A stretch of 64,000 bases of DNA from assembly GCA_038098605.1 (NCBI GenBank), contig JAZDUA010000008.1, forward strand, positions 2,178,001 to 2,242,000. The letters run 5' to 3'. A model generated the notes under the pieces. It searched no databases and had not been told where the DNA came from. It saw nothing but the letters and a program-made list of their open reading frames with translations. The stretch comes from Gryllus longicercus. Its lineage: Eukaryota; Arthropoda; Insecta; Orthoptera; Gryllidae. Positions 24,623 to 37,500 of the stretch are shown piece by piece (positions within the stretch are counted from its first letter, which is position 1; the number at the start of each line of letters is the position of its first letter). The position numbers and the translations under genes are program-made.

Positions 24623-24893
24623 GATATAAAAGCAATAGAACTTGCAGAAGAACTAAATACAATCACAACTTTCTCAAATCAATCACCAATTGTAGTATTA
24701 GAATTCATATATCAAAGGAAACTAAGCGGACCATTTCTAAATATTACGTGATATTACAAGTTTTATTAACATTGCCAGTTACAGTATCCACCGGAGAAAT
24801 ATTATTTTCAAAATTAGCCTAAAAACTTCCTACGATCAATTTCACAAGAAATATTAAAAAATTTGGCTACGATATCAATTGGAAATGAAACAA
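24623..24893 (+). pseudogene. hAT transposase C-terminal dimerisation domain, broken
   Basis: The three frames together read DIKAIELAEELNTI and VLEFIYQRKL, then LLTLPVTVSTGEILFSKLA, then LRSISQEILKNLATISI. This is the order and wording of the hAT-family C-terminal region (the LPVTVAS-ER-FSKL-K block and LSNLA-LSIE block). At least one frameshift (near 24,748) and two in-frame stops are present. Nothing upstream resembles the BED or catalytic domains, so it is an isolated fragment. Confidence 0.75.
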
Positions 24894-25384
24894 AACTTCC
24901 AAGTTTAAAAGTTAGAAAAGTGCATTATTTTACATGTACATAAATATTATTTATTATTTAATAAATCTGTAATTACACTTCAGTTAACTTTTCTACTAAT
25001 AAAAGTATGTAATTAAATGTATGTAAGTTTTGAAATCTGAAAAACGTACTTGCACGAGGGCGGCAAACCACGCGCGACGGCCCTGATAATATTACACAAC
25101 CGTGACCATTAGTTCGAGAAATAAGGTACTGTAGAAGTACCACTAATATCTCTTTCATTATGTGAAGATACTTAGTGAATTTTGTAATTCGCATGCACGT
25201 TGTGATTTGATTTCACATAAATGAATTCTTATTATTTCTTGAATCATTTCAAGAATGTACACCACGAGGTAATCTTTATTCTTGGATGTATGCAAGTTAT
25301 ATTATAATTTTTTATTCAATATGTCAAGTTTTCATTCATGAAAGTAAAGTATATTCACTCCCTACTGTGCTCTGCCTTAAACTA

Positions 25385-25722
25385 ACCCACCACATCCTGG
25401 CCTGCCTGCCTTGCCCCGCCCTGCTCGATTTCTACCTGCCTCGTCCCACCTACTTATCTCTTCCAAGTCTATCCCGTCCTGCCTTGCCTCCCCGTACCTC
25501 GTCCGGCCCTGCCACCCCCCACCCAACCCGCCTCCGCCCCGCACCACCTCCGCTTTGCTTCGCCTCCGCTTCGCCCCCTCTTCGCTTCCGTTCCACTCCG
25601 CTCGTCCGTTCCGCCCCGCACCGCCTCCGTCCCGCCTCCGCCTCGCCTCCGCCCCACGCCGCCCCCCGTTTCGCCCCGCCTCTGCCCCGCCCTGCCTCCG
25701 CTCGGCCCGCCTCCGCCTCATC
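25385..25722 (+). repeat. C-rich decayed minisatellite, left part
   Basis: A degenerate array built from CCGCCTCCGC, CCCCGCC and GCTTCGC words on a C-rich strand, almost free of A. It produces long spurious open frames on both strands. It continues on the other side of SINE copy B at 26,245-26,530. Confidence 0.75.
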
Positions 25723-26244
25723 TGATGTCACTGCAGTCCGGCTGACCGGGAGGCCCTAGGTTCGAACCCCACGGTGACAGGATTTTCAACACTAACTTGT
25801 CAACTAAGTCGAATTCAGTCGCTGTCTGGAGGAGAATTCTAGCGACCAGCTACTCTGATCGGTAGTTTTTTGTGGTTTCTCCGATCAACACCAGGTGAAT
25901 GCCCGAGCAGTACTCTAACAAACGGGCCACAGACCGCGCGCGATCTTTTCTTCTTCCTTGCCCTATCCTCACCCAAACTTACACACACTTAAACTAACAT
26001 GCACTACACTACCACACATGCCGGGAGATCGGTCGGGAGCTTAGAGCTTGTCCCAGCTGGGGCGGTGCCCCGCTGGTGGGAGATACCCGGCTGGAGAAAG
26101 CCTCACTAGCTGATGGTAGGTCGACGCCGGGTCTCGTCATACAGCGGGGAAAAGATTACTGCCATCTTCCGAGCAAAAACATGCCCTATACTTAATGACC
26201 CTAGTACTTGAGGTGCCCGGAATTACTATCATTCAATCAATAAA
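25723..26244 (+). repeat. tRNA-derived SINE, copy B
   Basis: Matches copy A from the TGATGTCACTG segment onward. It has a better B box, GGTTCGAACCCC, the shared blocks GAGCTTAGAGCTTGTCC and CCGCTGGTGGGAGATACC, and a tail ATTCAATCAATAAAT. The first 35 bp of the head are missing. It lies within the C-rich array. Confidence 0.7.
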
Positions 26245-26530
26245 TCCGCCCCTCCACTGTTTCGTCCCACCTCCGCTTCGCCCCTGCCAGCGCTACGCGC
26301 CTGCCCGAACAGCTCTGCCCCCCCTTACTCGTCCCATTCCACCCCCTCTCAGCTCGCCCCACCCCACCCAGACTCACCCCGTCCCACCCCAACCTTTCCC
26401 CGCCCCATCTGCCCTGCCTGCCCCGCCCTGCTCTTTCCCTCTCCCCACCCCTTCCTCACCATGCCACGCCACGCTGCGCTCCCCCCCCTGCCCTGTTCCC
26501 CCTGCCTTTCCCGCCCTGCCCTACCTCATT
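26245..26530 (+). repeat. C-rich decayed minisatellite, right part
   Basis: The same base composition and words (CCACCTCCGCTTCGCCCC, CTGCCC, CCCCGCC) as 25,385-25,722. The two parts look like one array split by the SINE. Confidence 0.7.
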
Positions 26531-27380
26531 AAGGGCGGATTAAAACTGTAGATTTGTATTAAAATAAACGTGTTTCTTCATATAATAGAAATTGATGATT
26601 TGAAATTGTAGTCGAAATTACAGTATGTCTGACAAAATACTTACACCTTTCAGTGAAAAATGCAACCAAATATAGTTTAGCTGTACCCGATAATAAAACC
26701 CGACAAACAGAGAGACCGACTGATTGACAGATAAACAGGCAAAAATTGTAAAAACAATTGAATAGCTGCCAATTATGTGAATACATTCATGATGATAAAG
26801 AAAACAATTATTTTGTAATTGCAGACAGATACTCAATTTGTATTTTTGTAGATATGTAATTTGAATAATGACACACCCTCAAACAATTTATTCTTTTAAA
26901 GTAATAGTTCATCAGTTGTGTTTGTTTTATATTAATTTGATTGGTGAGCAACTTCTCTTCATGTGGTATTGCTATAACCTTTCTTATTGCTTGTAAATTG
27001 ATTCCATTTAAAGTATCAAATTTTTAATTCTATGAGTGATTCTATTGTAATTAATTTTAATTGTTTTGAATGTGAAGAAAATGGAGAAATGTTTAGAATA
27101 GTCATAAAAATCTTCCTAGAATGTATGTCTTAATTAGTGCCTGTATTTATAGGCTTTTAAAATATCTAAAATACATTGTAGACCTAATAGACACTAAAAA
27201 TCTCAGAAATATGCAAAAAAATGCAACTAAAATTTCCATGAAACAAATATTTTCCATTATAAAGTCATGCTACACATTACCTGGCATGCAAAATGTTTTT
27301 TATATATCATGATGGTTCAACACTTCCACCAGTGCCTTACCAATATTAAATTGCGTGATATCTATTTATTCATTTACAAT

Positions 27381-27439
27381 TAGCTATAAAAATTAATGAC
27401 TCCGGCCATGGAAGCCTACACTCTCACTAGCTATAAAAA
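27381..27439 (-). mobile_element. 35-bp insertion flanked by 12-bp direct repeats
   Basis: The sequence TAGCTATAAAAA occurs at 27,381-27,392 and again at 27,428-27,439. The 35 bp between them, read on the minus strand, contain GTGTAGGCTTCCATGGCC followed by GGAGTCATTAA, which matches the start of the A-tailed element at 4,531. This looks like a very short retroposed copy with target-site duplication. Confidence 0.55.
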
Positions 27440-29188
27440 GTTGGTCTGCATTTTTTAAATAATTTTAATTATATTTTCATATGACTTTAAAAATATTTTA
27501 TAAAGTATGCTAGATTCATCAGGAATTCTGCTTTTAGGATATTGTTCTAAAAAATTTCTCTAGGATCATTTTGTATTATAAAGTGGAATGTTTGAGGAAA
27601 ACAATACAAAAACAGAGATCTTTTAAAAAATTTTATTTTATTGAGAATGGGAAGCAACAAGGCATCAGGCACTGTGAAATGGTCTCGAACCAGCTTACTT
27701 GGTGATACAGATTTGTTATAGTATAAAATAAATAATTAATGTGCCAACACTCATTTGATTGGACTGGAAAATTTGAAAAAAGTTTTTGAACTAAATAAAA
27801 TCAATCTCTTCAATGAAGCTCAAGAGTGGCAAGTCTATAAACTAAGAAAAGGTTGAGAAGATCAGAATACGGTGTGGGGATGTCTATGTGCTAACACCAG
27901 GTACCCGTTTATCCCATGACCGCGAGGTAGGCACATCGCTGGTTGGCCTGAGACCGTTCACTGGCTGTTGCCCCACATATACATATACATACTACATTTT
28001 TTAACCAATAACTTATTTTAACATCTACATGTAACAAAAATATAAATTGTGGTAAATACAAAAAAAAAGTTAAAAATTATACCAATTCTTCCACTATTTG
28101 CTTAAAAACATTTTCAGTATGCCAAAATATGTTACTATTTTCAACTATGCAAGTCAAATTTGGAAGAGAGCATTAAATGTGTTGATTTTTGAAAAAAATG
28201 AAATGTTTTGTTTTGTTTATTTTTTTGAAAAAATGAATAGTTTTCTAAGAAACGATTCTCTAAAAAAATGTTCACTATCTCAAAAAACCAGGCTCGATTA
28301 GATTATTATTATCCTTAAATAAATATCTTGATATGGGTATGAATTCTGATCAGCCTGAATAAAAGTAAATATTTCATTAAGTTTAGTTGTGTCTAGTTTA
28401 TGTTGAAGGCTGATTGTAGCATTTTCTAGTATGAAACCTGAACATTTTTAAAAAAATATTGTCACCCTTCCTGTTTACCCAAAGATCTGAAATAGTGTTT
28501 TATTGGAATTGTTTAGATTGAATAATTTTAATCTAGAGATTCTTAAAATATAAAAAAACATTATTGAAATCACTAAAAGGTTGAAATGCAAATATGGTCT
28601 GAAGTTTAAAATAAATAAACATTTTTGTAGATCATTTATTGATTACAAATTCGCAAAATTATTTTATGCTTGAGTTCAATTGAATGAGTTGGATTTATTC
28701 AATGGAGTAGTGGATATTTTGAAACAATATTTTTTTGTATGTTTGTTTATTAGAAATATCCTCCTTTTAAGTGAATTTTACTATTGCACCTTCAGCTCAT
28801 AATAAATTACCAGGCTTGAACCTTTAGTAGTTGTGTGTTAAGTGATGAAATCAATTGTAAATTTATATACATTAAAATGAATAAATATGTCTTTTTTTTT
28901 ATACATTCTAATATGTTCATATTTATTTTCTGTTTCATAATCATATAGAGAGATAATTGCAACACGCACTAAGCTTTTATAAGGGAGGAGGATACCATGC
29001 TCCCTCCTTTTCTTGTCAATTGTTCATGGCAGTGGCTTGCCTTCATCTTCCACTAGGCAGATGATGGTAGGTGTGAATGACTGTTGGATAGGAAATGAAT
29101 GATTTTTTAATAGGATAGTGGTTTATACAAGAAATGCAGTGGCTTTCTGAAAACAACCACACCACACTACATGGTAATATAACAAATG

Positions 29189-29246
29189 TCTCTCACAGTA
29201 TTTGGTTCCATTTGGCACTCTCTCTCACAGTATTTGGTTCCATTTA
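29189..29246. repeat. 32-bp tandem duplication
   Basis: TCTCTCACAGTATTTGGTTC plus CATTT begins at 29,189 and again at 29,221. Confidence 0.8.
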
Positions 29247-30577
29247 CTTAAACATTTCTCCAAGTCTCTTCACCAGAAAGGCCATCATAGTTTCAGCAAT
29301 ATCTGTAAATCATCAAAGATTGAAAACTGAATTCATGTAACTTTTGAAGTGCAGATGAAATCCAAGAAGTAACCAGTAATTATTTATGAATTTTGACTGT
29401 GAAGCAAAGTGGTTTCATTTCATTTGCTTGTACATTGACCTCGACCAGGATAATGTAGGTGCAATACCAAAGATGTATAATTTGCAATAGTAATATATCA
29501 AATGATTAAAATTTCACAAATGTAACTGAATGGTGTTCTTGTCAAATCAATAACAGTTAAAAGTATTGAGTATGATTTTTGTATATAACTTGGTTCTACA
29601 CTCCAACGTATTACATTTAGAGAAAATAATTAGTATTGAATTTTATTTACCTATTTTTTTTAACAACGAAAAGTCAGAAGTCTGACCTAAAGGTTACTAA
29701 TGTGTTGGCAGATAAAACAGGTAGAGGCAGATGAGTTTTGATTGAATTATACAACAACTGCATATCATAGCTTAGACCTGCTACCTACAAAAATATGAAT
29801 ATCTACAATTATAAATGTTTTTTATATTTCTCAATAAATGATACCACATTATGTTACTATTAACATCTTTATTTGAATTCATGAATAAAAATTGTTTGTT
29901 TTCTTATATTTCATTTATTTAACTCTATAGTTCATTGATTGGAATGTTATTAGCAGCTTAGACCCTCATTCTCAGTATATATAAGCAGTGCCAGAGCTAC
30001 ACAATTTTAGGCCTGGGGCAATGCTAAAACGTAGATCTCCCTAAAAAAATTAAAAATGTGAAAGTTATCTGAATAAACGATTATTTTATATTAACAAATA
30101 ACAAAAATTACCATGTTTATGCTAGAAAACGCTTTGAGAAATATATTTTAAATTATAGTTTCAAGCAAAGGTATTTAGTGATAATAATACAATTTCCACA
30201 GTAAGCTTAAAACGCCCAAAACAAAAAAAACAAAAAAAATTCATCATTTAATGAAATCACATGTTGTTCTTCATGAAATAATAATTCTGAATTTCTGTAG
30301 AACCTATTTCAATCTTAGCTTTATTTGAGTCATTTAATAGAGTCCTGCCTTATAAGTAATGAATATAATTAACTATTTCGGGACCCTGGGTGATCGCTCG
30401 GTCCGTGCATGCTATATAAAGTAGTAGTGATATGGAGATAAAACATACCACAGATAAATAAATTTTGAATGATACATGTAGCAATTGCACTTGACAACTT
30501 GGGCCCTATACCACCTTCTAAAAATGAATAAATATAAGCAATTAGATTGCTTTTTGTTAAACTTCTGTAATAATAAA

Positions 30578-31040
30578 AGAAAAGAAAGAAAAGAAAAGAA
30601 AAGAAAAGAAAATTAAAATTACAATTAAAATTAAAATTAAATAAAATAAAATAAAATAAAATAAAATAAAATAAAATAAAATAAAATAAAATAAAATAAA
30701 ATAAAATAAAATAAAATAAAATAAAATAAAATAAAATAAAATAAAATAAAATAAAATAAAATAAAATAAAATAAAATAAAATAAAATAAAATAAAATAAA
30801 ATAAAATAAAATAAAATAAAATAAAATAAAATAAAATAAAATAAAATAAAATAAAATAAAATAAAATAAAATAAAATAAAATAAAATAAAATAAAATAAA
30901 ATAAAATAAAATAAAATAAAATAAAATAAAATAAAATAAAATAAAATAAAATAAAATAAAATAAAATAAAATAAAATAAAATAAAATAAAATAAAATAAA
31001 ATAAAATAAAATAAAATAAAATAAAATAAAATAAAATAAA
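30578..31040. repeat. (AAAAG)n then (TAAAA)n microsatellite
   Basis: Short AAAAG-type repeats (about 30,578-30,610) grade through AATTAAAATT into about 80 nearly perfect AAAAT units from 30,636 to 31,040. On the minus strand this gives a spurious 247-codon frame of repeating Phe-Ile-Leu-Phe-Tyr. Confidence 0.97.
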
Positions 31041-31400
31041 AAAAATTAAATTAAAATAATCAAACGTGGCCTTCCCCGATTTTTGAGAGAACTCTCCTTC
31101 ATACTGTGGCACGAGTCAACGTGCATTTAGGGCTTCGTGCATTTCTACCGTGGCAGAATATCCCGTCGCCACATTTCCTTTTACTTTTGGATTGCCTCTT
31201 AGGCTTCTCGCCCAGTTCTTAGCCCCGTCGCACGGACGGTCTCTTTTGATCTTTCACCCCCGCCCAGATGGTTGCAGCATAGAGTAATGAGTATATACTT
31301 CCTTATTACGAAATTATACTTCCTTAGTCTATGGTTGCAACTCGACCGCTCGCAATTGTCGAATGTCTTTGTGCATATACTAGAACATTCCTTGCTCGAT

Positions 31401-31956
31401 AGATTGATTGATTGATTGATTGATAAGTAATTCCGGGCGCGCCAACAGCTAAGGTCATAATTCCCGTAAGTGTAGTTGTATGTAGATGGATGTAGTATGT
31501 TTTCATTTCAGGAAATGGCGGTGATCTTACCCCTCCGGCTGATGAGATTCAGCACCGACCAACGTCAACTTGCGGGTACTTCCTCCAATCAAGTATCACC
31601 CACCAGCGAGGCACCACCCCAGCTGAGACTTGCTGTAGGCTCCAAACAGGTGTGATAGTGGAGTGCGCGCGTATGAGGAGAGTGTGTGTAAGAGGAGAGG
31701 ATAGGACAAAGAAGAGGAAGAAAAGATCGCGCGTGGTCCTTGACTAGAGTACTGCTCGGGTACTCTCCTCAGAGAAACGGAGATCCGAGAAACTACGGAA
31801 AAACCTCCGATGAGAGTAGCCGCCCGCTAGAATTCTCCTCCAGTCAGGCTGAACGTAGGCTGAACGTAGGCTGAACTGGACATTGCGGTCTAGCTAGTGT
31901 CGAAAATCCCGCTACCGAGGCGTCCGCCAGAGGCATTGAAGTGACAGTAGTTGCCC
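31401..31956 (-). repeat. tRNA-derived SINE, copy C
   Basis: An inverted copy with an (ATCA)n-type tail, seen on the + strand as repeated GATT at 31,401-31,423. It contains the shared blocks in reverse order and the head segment AGAGGCATTGAAGTGACAG (complement of the copy A head). Around 31,853-31,890 the 13-mer GGCTGAACGTAGG-type repeat occurs three times, a local tandem expansion. Confidence 0.65.
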
Positions 31957-32591
31957 GAAGACTAAAACATATGTACCTTTATCTTATTACAGGACAAATC
32001 CAAGTCACTGACCATGTGGACAAGTCAGTGAAAAATAAATGTAATGATAAATAAAAAAAATAATAATGGTGTGAATGCGATGATTGCGAATTTTCGTAGT
32101 AAAATTAAATTGCATTTCATTGTAAAGTCACAATTCTTACACAACCAATGAAATGTCTATTGAATTATTTGACTTGTCTACTGCCTTCTTCCCCGCCACA
32201 TACTCTGACATTCATTTAATTTACTGTGTAAGAAGTTTGAAAATTGTTTATTAGGTTTGACAAGTTGTTTTCAATTAAAATGATCATTCAGAATTGCTGT
32301 GTAACAATCAAATTTCACATTTCATAAAAAAAAAAAAATATATACAAAGGTAAGTCCATACGTATGTATCTGCACTTGCATTCCAATCGTCTACAGGTTG
32401 GTTGTAAAGCTTTGTGCACTTACCAGCTTTAATGTCATCGTTCATTTTACATAAGGTAAGTTTTTCAGCGTTTTCACATAATGCTTGCTTGTGTTGTTTT
32501 AGCGTAAACTAGAATGCACCTGTCTCCATTTGCACCAAAAAAGAACAGGCTTTCGTAATCCATTTTTTGTGATCTGAACGTCAACTAAAAG

Positions 32592-32873
32592 TTGAAATCC
32601 ATAGAAAACTTTCAACCCAATGTGGGTGGAATGTTTTCTCTTGGAGAAGAGTTTACCATGGGGTTGAACCATTGGAAAGCAGTCAAACACGCGTACAGGT
32701 TGAGAAAAAGAACAAAATGTCCAACCTCATCCACTATTGATCCTAAAATTGAGCAAGACCGTGCCCTGATTTTGAATAACCGACTAGTGACTTTTGATGA
32801 ACTGGCAAAACATTTACACGTCAGTCTGCATATGAGAATGCCAAAATGGATTGTCGAGAGATTTCAACGATGA
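32592..32873 (+). pseudogene. mariner-like transposase N-terminal fragment
   Basis: The frame contains HWKAVKHAYRLRKR, CPTSSTIDPKIEQDRALILN and NRLVTFDELAKHLHVS. Spacing and residues fit the second helix-turn-helix of mariner-type transposases (RPSTS, an E at the region start, then NRR-T--ELA--L-IS). No catalytic DDD segment follows, and the frame ends at 32,873. Alternatively it could be a chance similarity of a helix-turn-helix motif, since it is short and diverged. Confidence 0.5.
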
Positions 32874-33172
32874 TAAAACCTGTGCCATTCTTTTAAGCGA
32901 GAAAAAATTAAGAATAAAATTTGGAACAATTTTTGAGAACATTTCGAAAATGTAATTGAGGCTTCGTATAAAGTATCCCAAAAAATCCAAATTATCCACT
33001 TCAAACTCGCCGAGTCTTGAGTTCATTCAGATCAATTGGGGAATTTGGAGAAAATTGTCTGAGCGTTGACCACAGACTGACGGACGGTCATTTACTGTCA
33101 ACCAATTTTTGGATATCAAAGACCGCCCAAACATGGAATCTGACTACTTCACGTGTTAAAGTAAATAATATA

Positions 33173-33173
<1 letters not shown>

Positions 33174-33208
<35 letters not shown>

Positions 33209-33216
33209 GCGCGCGC
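33174..33216. repeat. (CA)n(CG)n microsatellite
   Basis: About 16 CA units followed by about 6 CG units, then TATATA. The purine-pyrimidine alternation could adopt Z-DNA. Confidence 0.95.
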
Positions 33217-34317
33217 GTATATATAAGATTTATCCACGTTTTCATTACTAGGGTCTGGCATTAAGTATTTCCTTCGAAAAATCGCCGTTTCCCGGTGCAC
33301 GATTATAATACTTTTTCTAACGAAGTGAGGTGAGAAAGTAAGAATGGTATCAATGTAAATTCGGAACTGTTGTAATTAATTGCAAATATTGGTTGTAGAT
33401 ATTTATTGACTGACCCTCTTAAATCTCTGAAATATCATTTATGTTTGCATAAACTACTAATTACTTGTCATGAATAAATTGAGGTAAAAGATATGTATTG
33501 ATTTTTTTTTTTTTAAATAGGTGCCTTAAGGCAGAAATAAATAAGATCAGAATTTTATTAAAAACATTCAAAACCTTTTAATAACTATTAATAATTATAT
33601 CATATTCCATGAAATATAATTATTTCCATATCTCTTGTGGAGTCAGTCAAAATAACTTACTGGAATGTTCATGTCGGAAAGTAGGTACCTACGCATGCAA
33701 GAGGTAGGCCGTCGCAACACCGCCTAGCTCTAAGGTAGTGTTGGCTGCCTCATCTAAGGAAGTTAGCATCAGTCTTTTTTTGAAAATTGAAATGTAATCT
33801 TTATGTGTTATATATGTTTTATTCTTATTTGAGGGGAGCAAATTCGCAATTTTCTCCAGAGGGAGACAAATAAGACTCTAGGGGAAAGAGGTGAATCGAA
33901 GAATTGATTAATGAATAGAATACCATTTTCATTAAGAAATGTGATCGGAATAAATTCTAAGAATGCTCTTGGGAATTTTTTTTTTGGTCAAATTTTCTAC
34001 TTTTGGTGTGAATATTTCTGAGAATGAAAATCATAAATAAGATACATAAAATGATTAATTGTGTCTCTGGCAGGGACATACTAATATTTTTCCAGCAGGT
34101 GGCATCGAAGTCTTAGGATGGGATGATTCTCGACATCTCAATCCATTCACACACACTATTTATTTGAATCATAGCGATTTATAGAATTGGCCAAAGTGAA
34201 TAGACCTCTTGTAACACGCGCTGAGATGGATGTGTACGTTTCGTGCTGCTATCTGCCGGATCATTCTCACTGGACTTGCTGTGAGCCCTTTCTATTGTTA
34301 TTTCTGTGTGCATAAAG

Positions 34318-34523
34318 ATGGCCGCTGGATGTTGTGGGACGAAAAAGCAAAAGCTTAATAATTCGACAAGTATAACGTGCAATGGGACATCCCACATCCC
34401 AAACGGAGTGCGTAATGGGATGGTTGCCCATCCAGAAATGTGCTTCTTTTGTTTTGATGTTTTATATTGCCACCTACATAGTTTGGAACCACCGAAAACT
34501 CCGAACTTTTGCAACGATCCATA
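34318..34523 (+). CDS. AMMECR1: AMMECR1 coding exon 1
   Basis: Encodes residues 1-68 plus two bases (TA) of Tyr69. It ends at CCATA|GTGAGT, a consensus donor. The conserved MAAGCCG start and the CFFCFDVLYCHL block lie here. Residues 14-36 are a short Ser/Thr/Asn-rich linker. Confidence 0.92.
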
Positions 34524-37500
34524 GTGAGTAGTGGTTTTTAACTTGGCATGAATTGCCTGATTCAGATTCTCCTTTATTAGGATATTTTGTTATGCGTATA
34601 TTTAGCCCATTTACGAGACGTTAAGTTTTTGGGGTAGTTACGAGCCCGTCAGTTTCAATTCTTTTGTGTAGCTGAAAGTGGGTCACAAGAAATTTCAAGG
34701 TTGTGAAAGTGAGTTCTTTGTTTGCAGAACCATGAAGTTGATGGTTGGAAGGAATCGATTTGTTTATTTACCTATACGTGTTAATTGTAGAGAATGAGAC
34801 ATTTTTTGTGTTGGACTTTGTTATTTGCATTATCACTTTCTTTGTTCACAGATGCCATCTCAGTTATAACATTGAATAAAATGAAAAGTTAATGTCGTAC
34901 CCATATGAATAATTTGTTAATATTGCTGTTTTTTAAACTTTTTTTGTAAATCAAAAATTAAAAACCGAGCATTTATAATTGTATTTCTTTGCATTCATGA
35001 TAATTTATACTGTCACCTGATATCTCACTTGTGTAGCATGACATACACACTAGATTCTGTACAATTTCTTGAATGGTATTTGCTGACTGAAAGACACTCC
35101 ATACTGTAGTGTTTGGGAGGGTCTTGATTTATGTTTCAGAGGAATACTTATTGCAGAAAATTTGTCATTTAATGATATTTAAATGACCATGAAATTCAGC
35201 GTGATAAGAAAATACAGGAAACTGCATGGAACTTCATGATGGTTTCATTCAATATTAATGTTATTTTAGATGACAAAAATCTGTTTTCATCTTGTCTACT
35301 TTGGTTAAGAATTATGATTTTAATTGCAGTTTTCAGGCTGTCTTGATATGTCGTTGAAGTTGCCTGTGGTAAATAAACTTTAGCAAGGTAGGAACTCCAA
35401 TCATATTACAAAATTGTTTCAATTTTCAGCCCACTGTTTGTGACTTGGAAGATTGGAAAGGACAGGCGGTTACGAGGCTGTATAGGCACTTTTAATGCTA
35501 TGAACCTCCATTGTGGATTACGTGAATATGCAGTGACCAGGTGAGCAGGGCTCTTGGGCTGGTTTCCTTCTGGCATTTTTGGGACATGACTCTGCTTTCC
35601 TTTAGTTTCATATACCCTCATTGCATGTGATCTCTTGGAGCCTAACTGTCTGAAGAACGCAATTTATATTTTTCTGCAGGTATGTCCATTAAACAAAGAA
35701 TCTCTTTTGCTTTTCCTTCTTTGAACGTCTGATGACAAGTAAAATTATACAACATGTGTGTATGTGTATTTGTACATGTGAGAAAGCAAATGATTGTATG
35801 CAATTGGCACTTAGGAAATTGGAAGAAGATAGGCACATGTTTTGTTTTTCAAGGAGTATTTTAAATGGAGTTCAAATTAAATAATTAAATTCAGAATGTT
35901 TGAGAAAACCTAACAGCATGTTCTGTTCTTCAAACAAGATGAAATAAATATGCTTTTGTAGAACTATTAATTATGATGGAGTAGTTTTAATTCAGGATAT
36001 TCTGGTTAGATGTGGTAGTCAAGTACTGTGTTACTACAATGAGTCATGCATATTTCTTTTTGTTCAAAGAAATGCTGCAATTTTACGAAAATTGAGGCCG
36101 GCCATGTTCAATTACAACTATTTATAAAAAAGTGTAAAAATGTTATCAATGTATTCTACTTTTACCCAACAGGACTTAGCGTTTATTTTTGTAATGATTT
36201 AAAAATTTAATGACAAAAGTTAGTTTTGAAATGGAACATATAAAACAATAGTTTACTTTGCCAAGAAATATTCTTCTCTACAGTGTATTATGTTTTGTTG
36301 TAGAGAAGATTATAAACATGTTTTGCTGGGATTAAGTATACCATCGTGGCAAAAATTAATTTAATATTAATACATTCATTGAGAATTAATTTGTTTTGTC
36401 ATATTTAAATTAAGTATGAATATTTATTAATGAATTTTCATTAATATATCTCACAGGTTGTGTTCAGAATTCAAATTATGTTCAGTCACGTAATTAAAGC
36501 TTCTTATTATTTTAGAGTTTCTATTCAGTAGAGTTGTTTCTATAAATTTCTTCATTTTGATCTTTTACAAGAAACTTTTCGTAGTTCCACAGTATTTTGT
36601 TTCTACTAAAAATTAAGATTTATTATTTGTTTATCATATATTATTACCAAATCTTGTTTTACGATCTAAGATGTTAATTATAGTGTTTCTACTTTGGGTA
36701 TTTGACTGAACATTCTAGTAGATTGTTTTGACTGATTACAAGTGACCTAAAAATAATTATCTTGTATATAAATTTGTGTCAAGTAAATGGTGTTGCAGAG
36801 ACAATGTATTCATTATGAATTGCAATATTTAATTTTTACACAATGCTGTATGATGATTTTAATTAAAGGTATTTTTGATTAAAGACTTATTACTTTTAAC
36901 AACACATAATAAAATAATCTTTCCCATTGTACCAAAGAGCATCACTAAACATTCTGAAGTATTTGTAATGATAATCCACAAGTTCATTGCTCATATACAC
37001 ATCCTTTTTAATAGTAGTAAATAGTTCATATTAACTACCCTCCATGTAGAATAGATCATTTATTTCATTTTTCAGAAAAAAGAAATTGTTTGCATGGATC
37101 CTTGTTTTGTTACACTGGGAGTATTTTGATTTCTAAAAAAGTCTTTTTGTACAAAAGAGGAATTTCCTCAAATTTTTCAAGAAGACTTTCTTACGTTGTC
37201 TATTTAATATTAAGCTTTTGATTTTGTTTGTATCTCCACCTCAGTTTGCATGACATTGCTTCAAAATTAATTTTCATTTCAGAAATATGTTGTTTCAGGT
37301 AAGTCAAGTTACCAATTATAATTTACTATTTTTGCATGGTATGACAAAAATTGATGTGAATTCCCCGCTTCCTAGCCAACCCTGTCTTCCTTGTTCATCT
37401 GAAAAGGAAAGCAGCTTCTAATCCTGGGAGTGCCTTTGATGTCATGGAAACCAGGTGGAGTTCTGTCATGTATTGCTTATGGAGGGGAGGTAGTCTTAAA

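Larger units (their letters stand above)
26531..30577. other. AT-rich stretch, no gene seen
   Basis: No conserved open frame. Minor items are the 35-bp insertion near 27.4 kb, a moderately GC-rich patch at 27,870-27,980 that looks repeat-derived, and a 32-bp tandem duplication at 29,189. Confidence 0.55.
31041..34317. other. non-coding stretch upstream of AMMECR1
   Basis: Contains SINE copy C, a mariner-like fragment and a (CA)n(CG)n tract. The last 140 bp carry the likely AMMECR1 5' UTR and promoter: moderate GC, no clear TATA box, and AAAGATGGCCGC around the start codon, which resembles a YY1-type element. Confidence 0.5.

Noticed and set aside
25286..25759. 157-codon + frame and its antisense partners
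   Set aside because: Translation of the C-rich minisatellite, running into SINE copy B.
30369..31112. 247-codon minus-strand frame
   Set aside because: It is the translation of a (TAAAA)n microsatellite, a repeating Phe-Ile-Leu-Phe-Tyr pattern, not a gene.
34179..34514. 111-codon minus-strand frame
   Set aside because: Antisense shadow of AMMECR1 exon 1.
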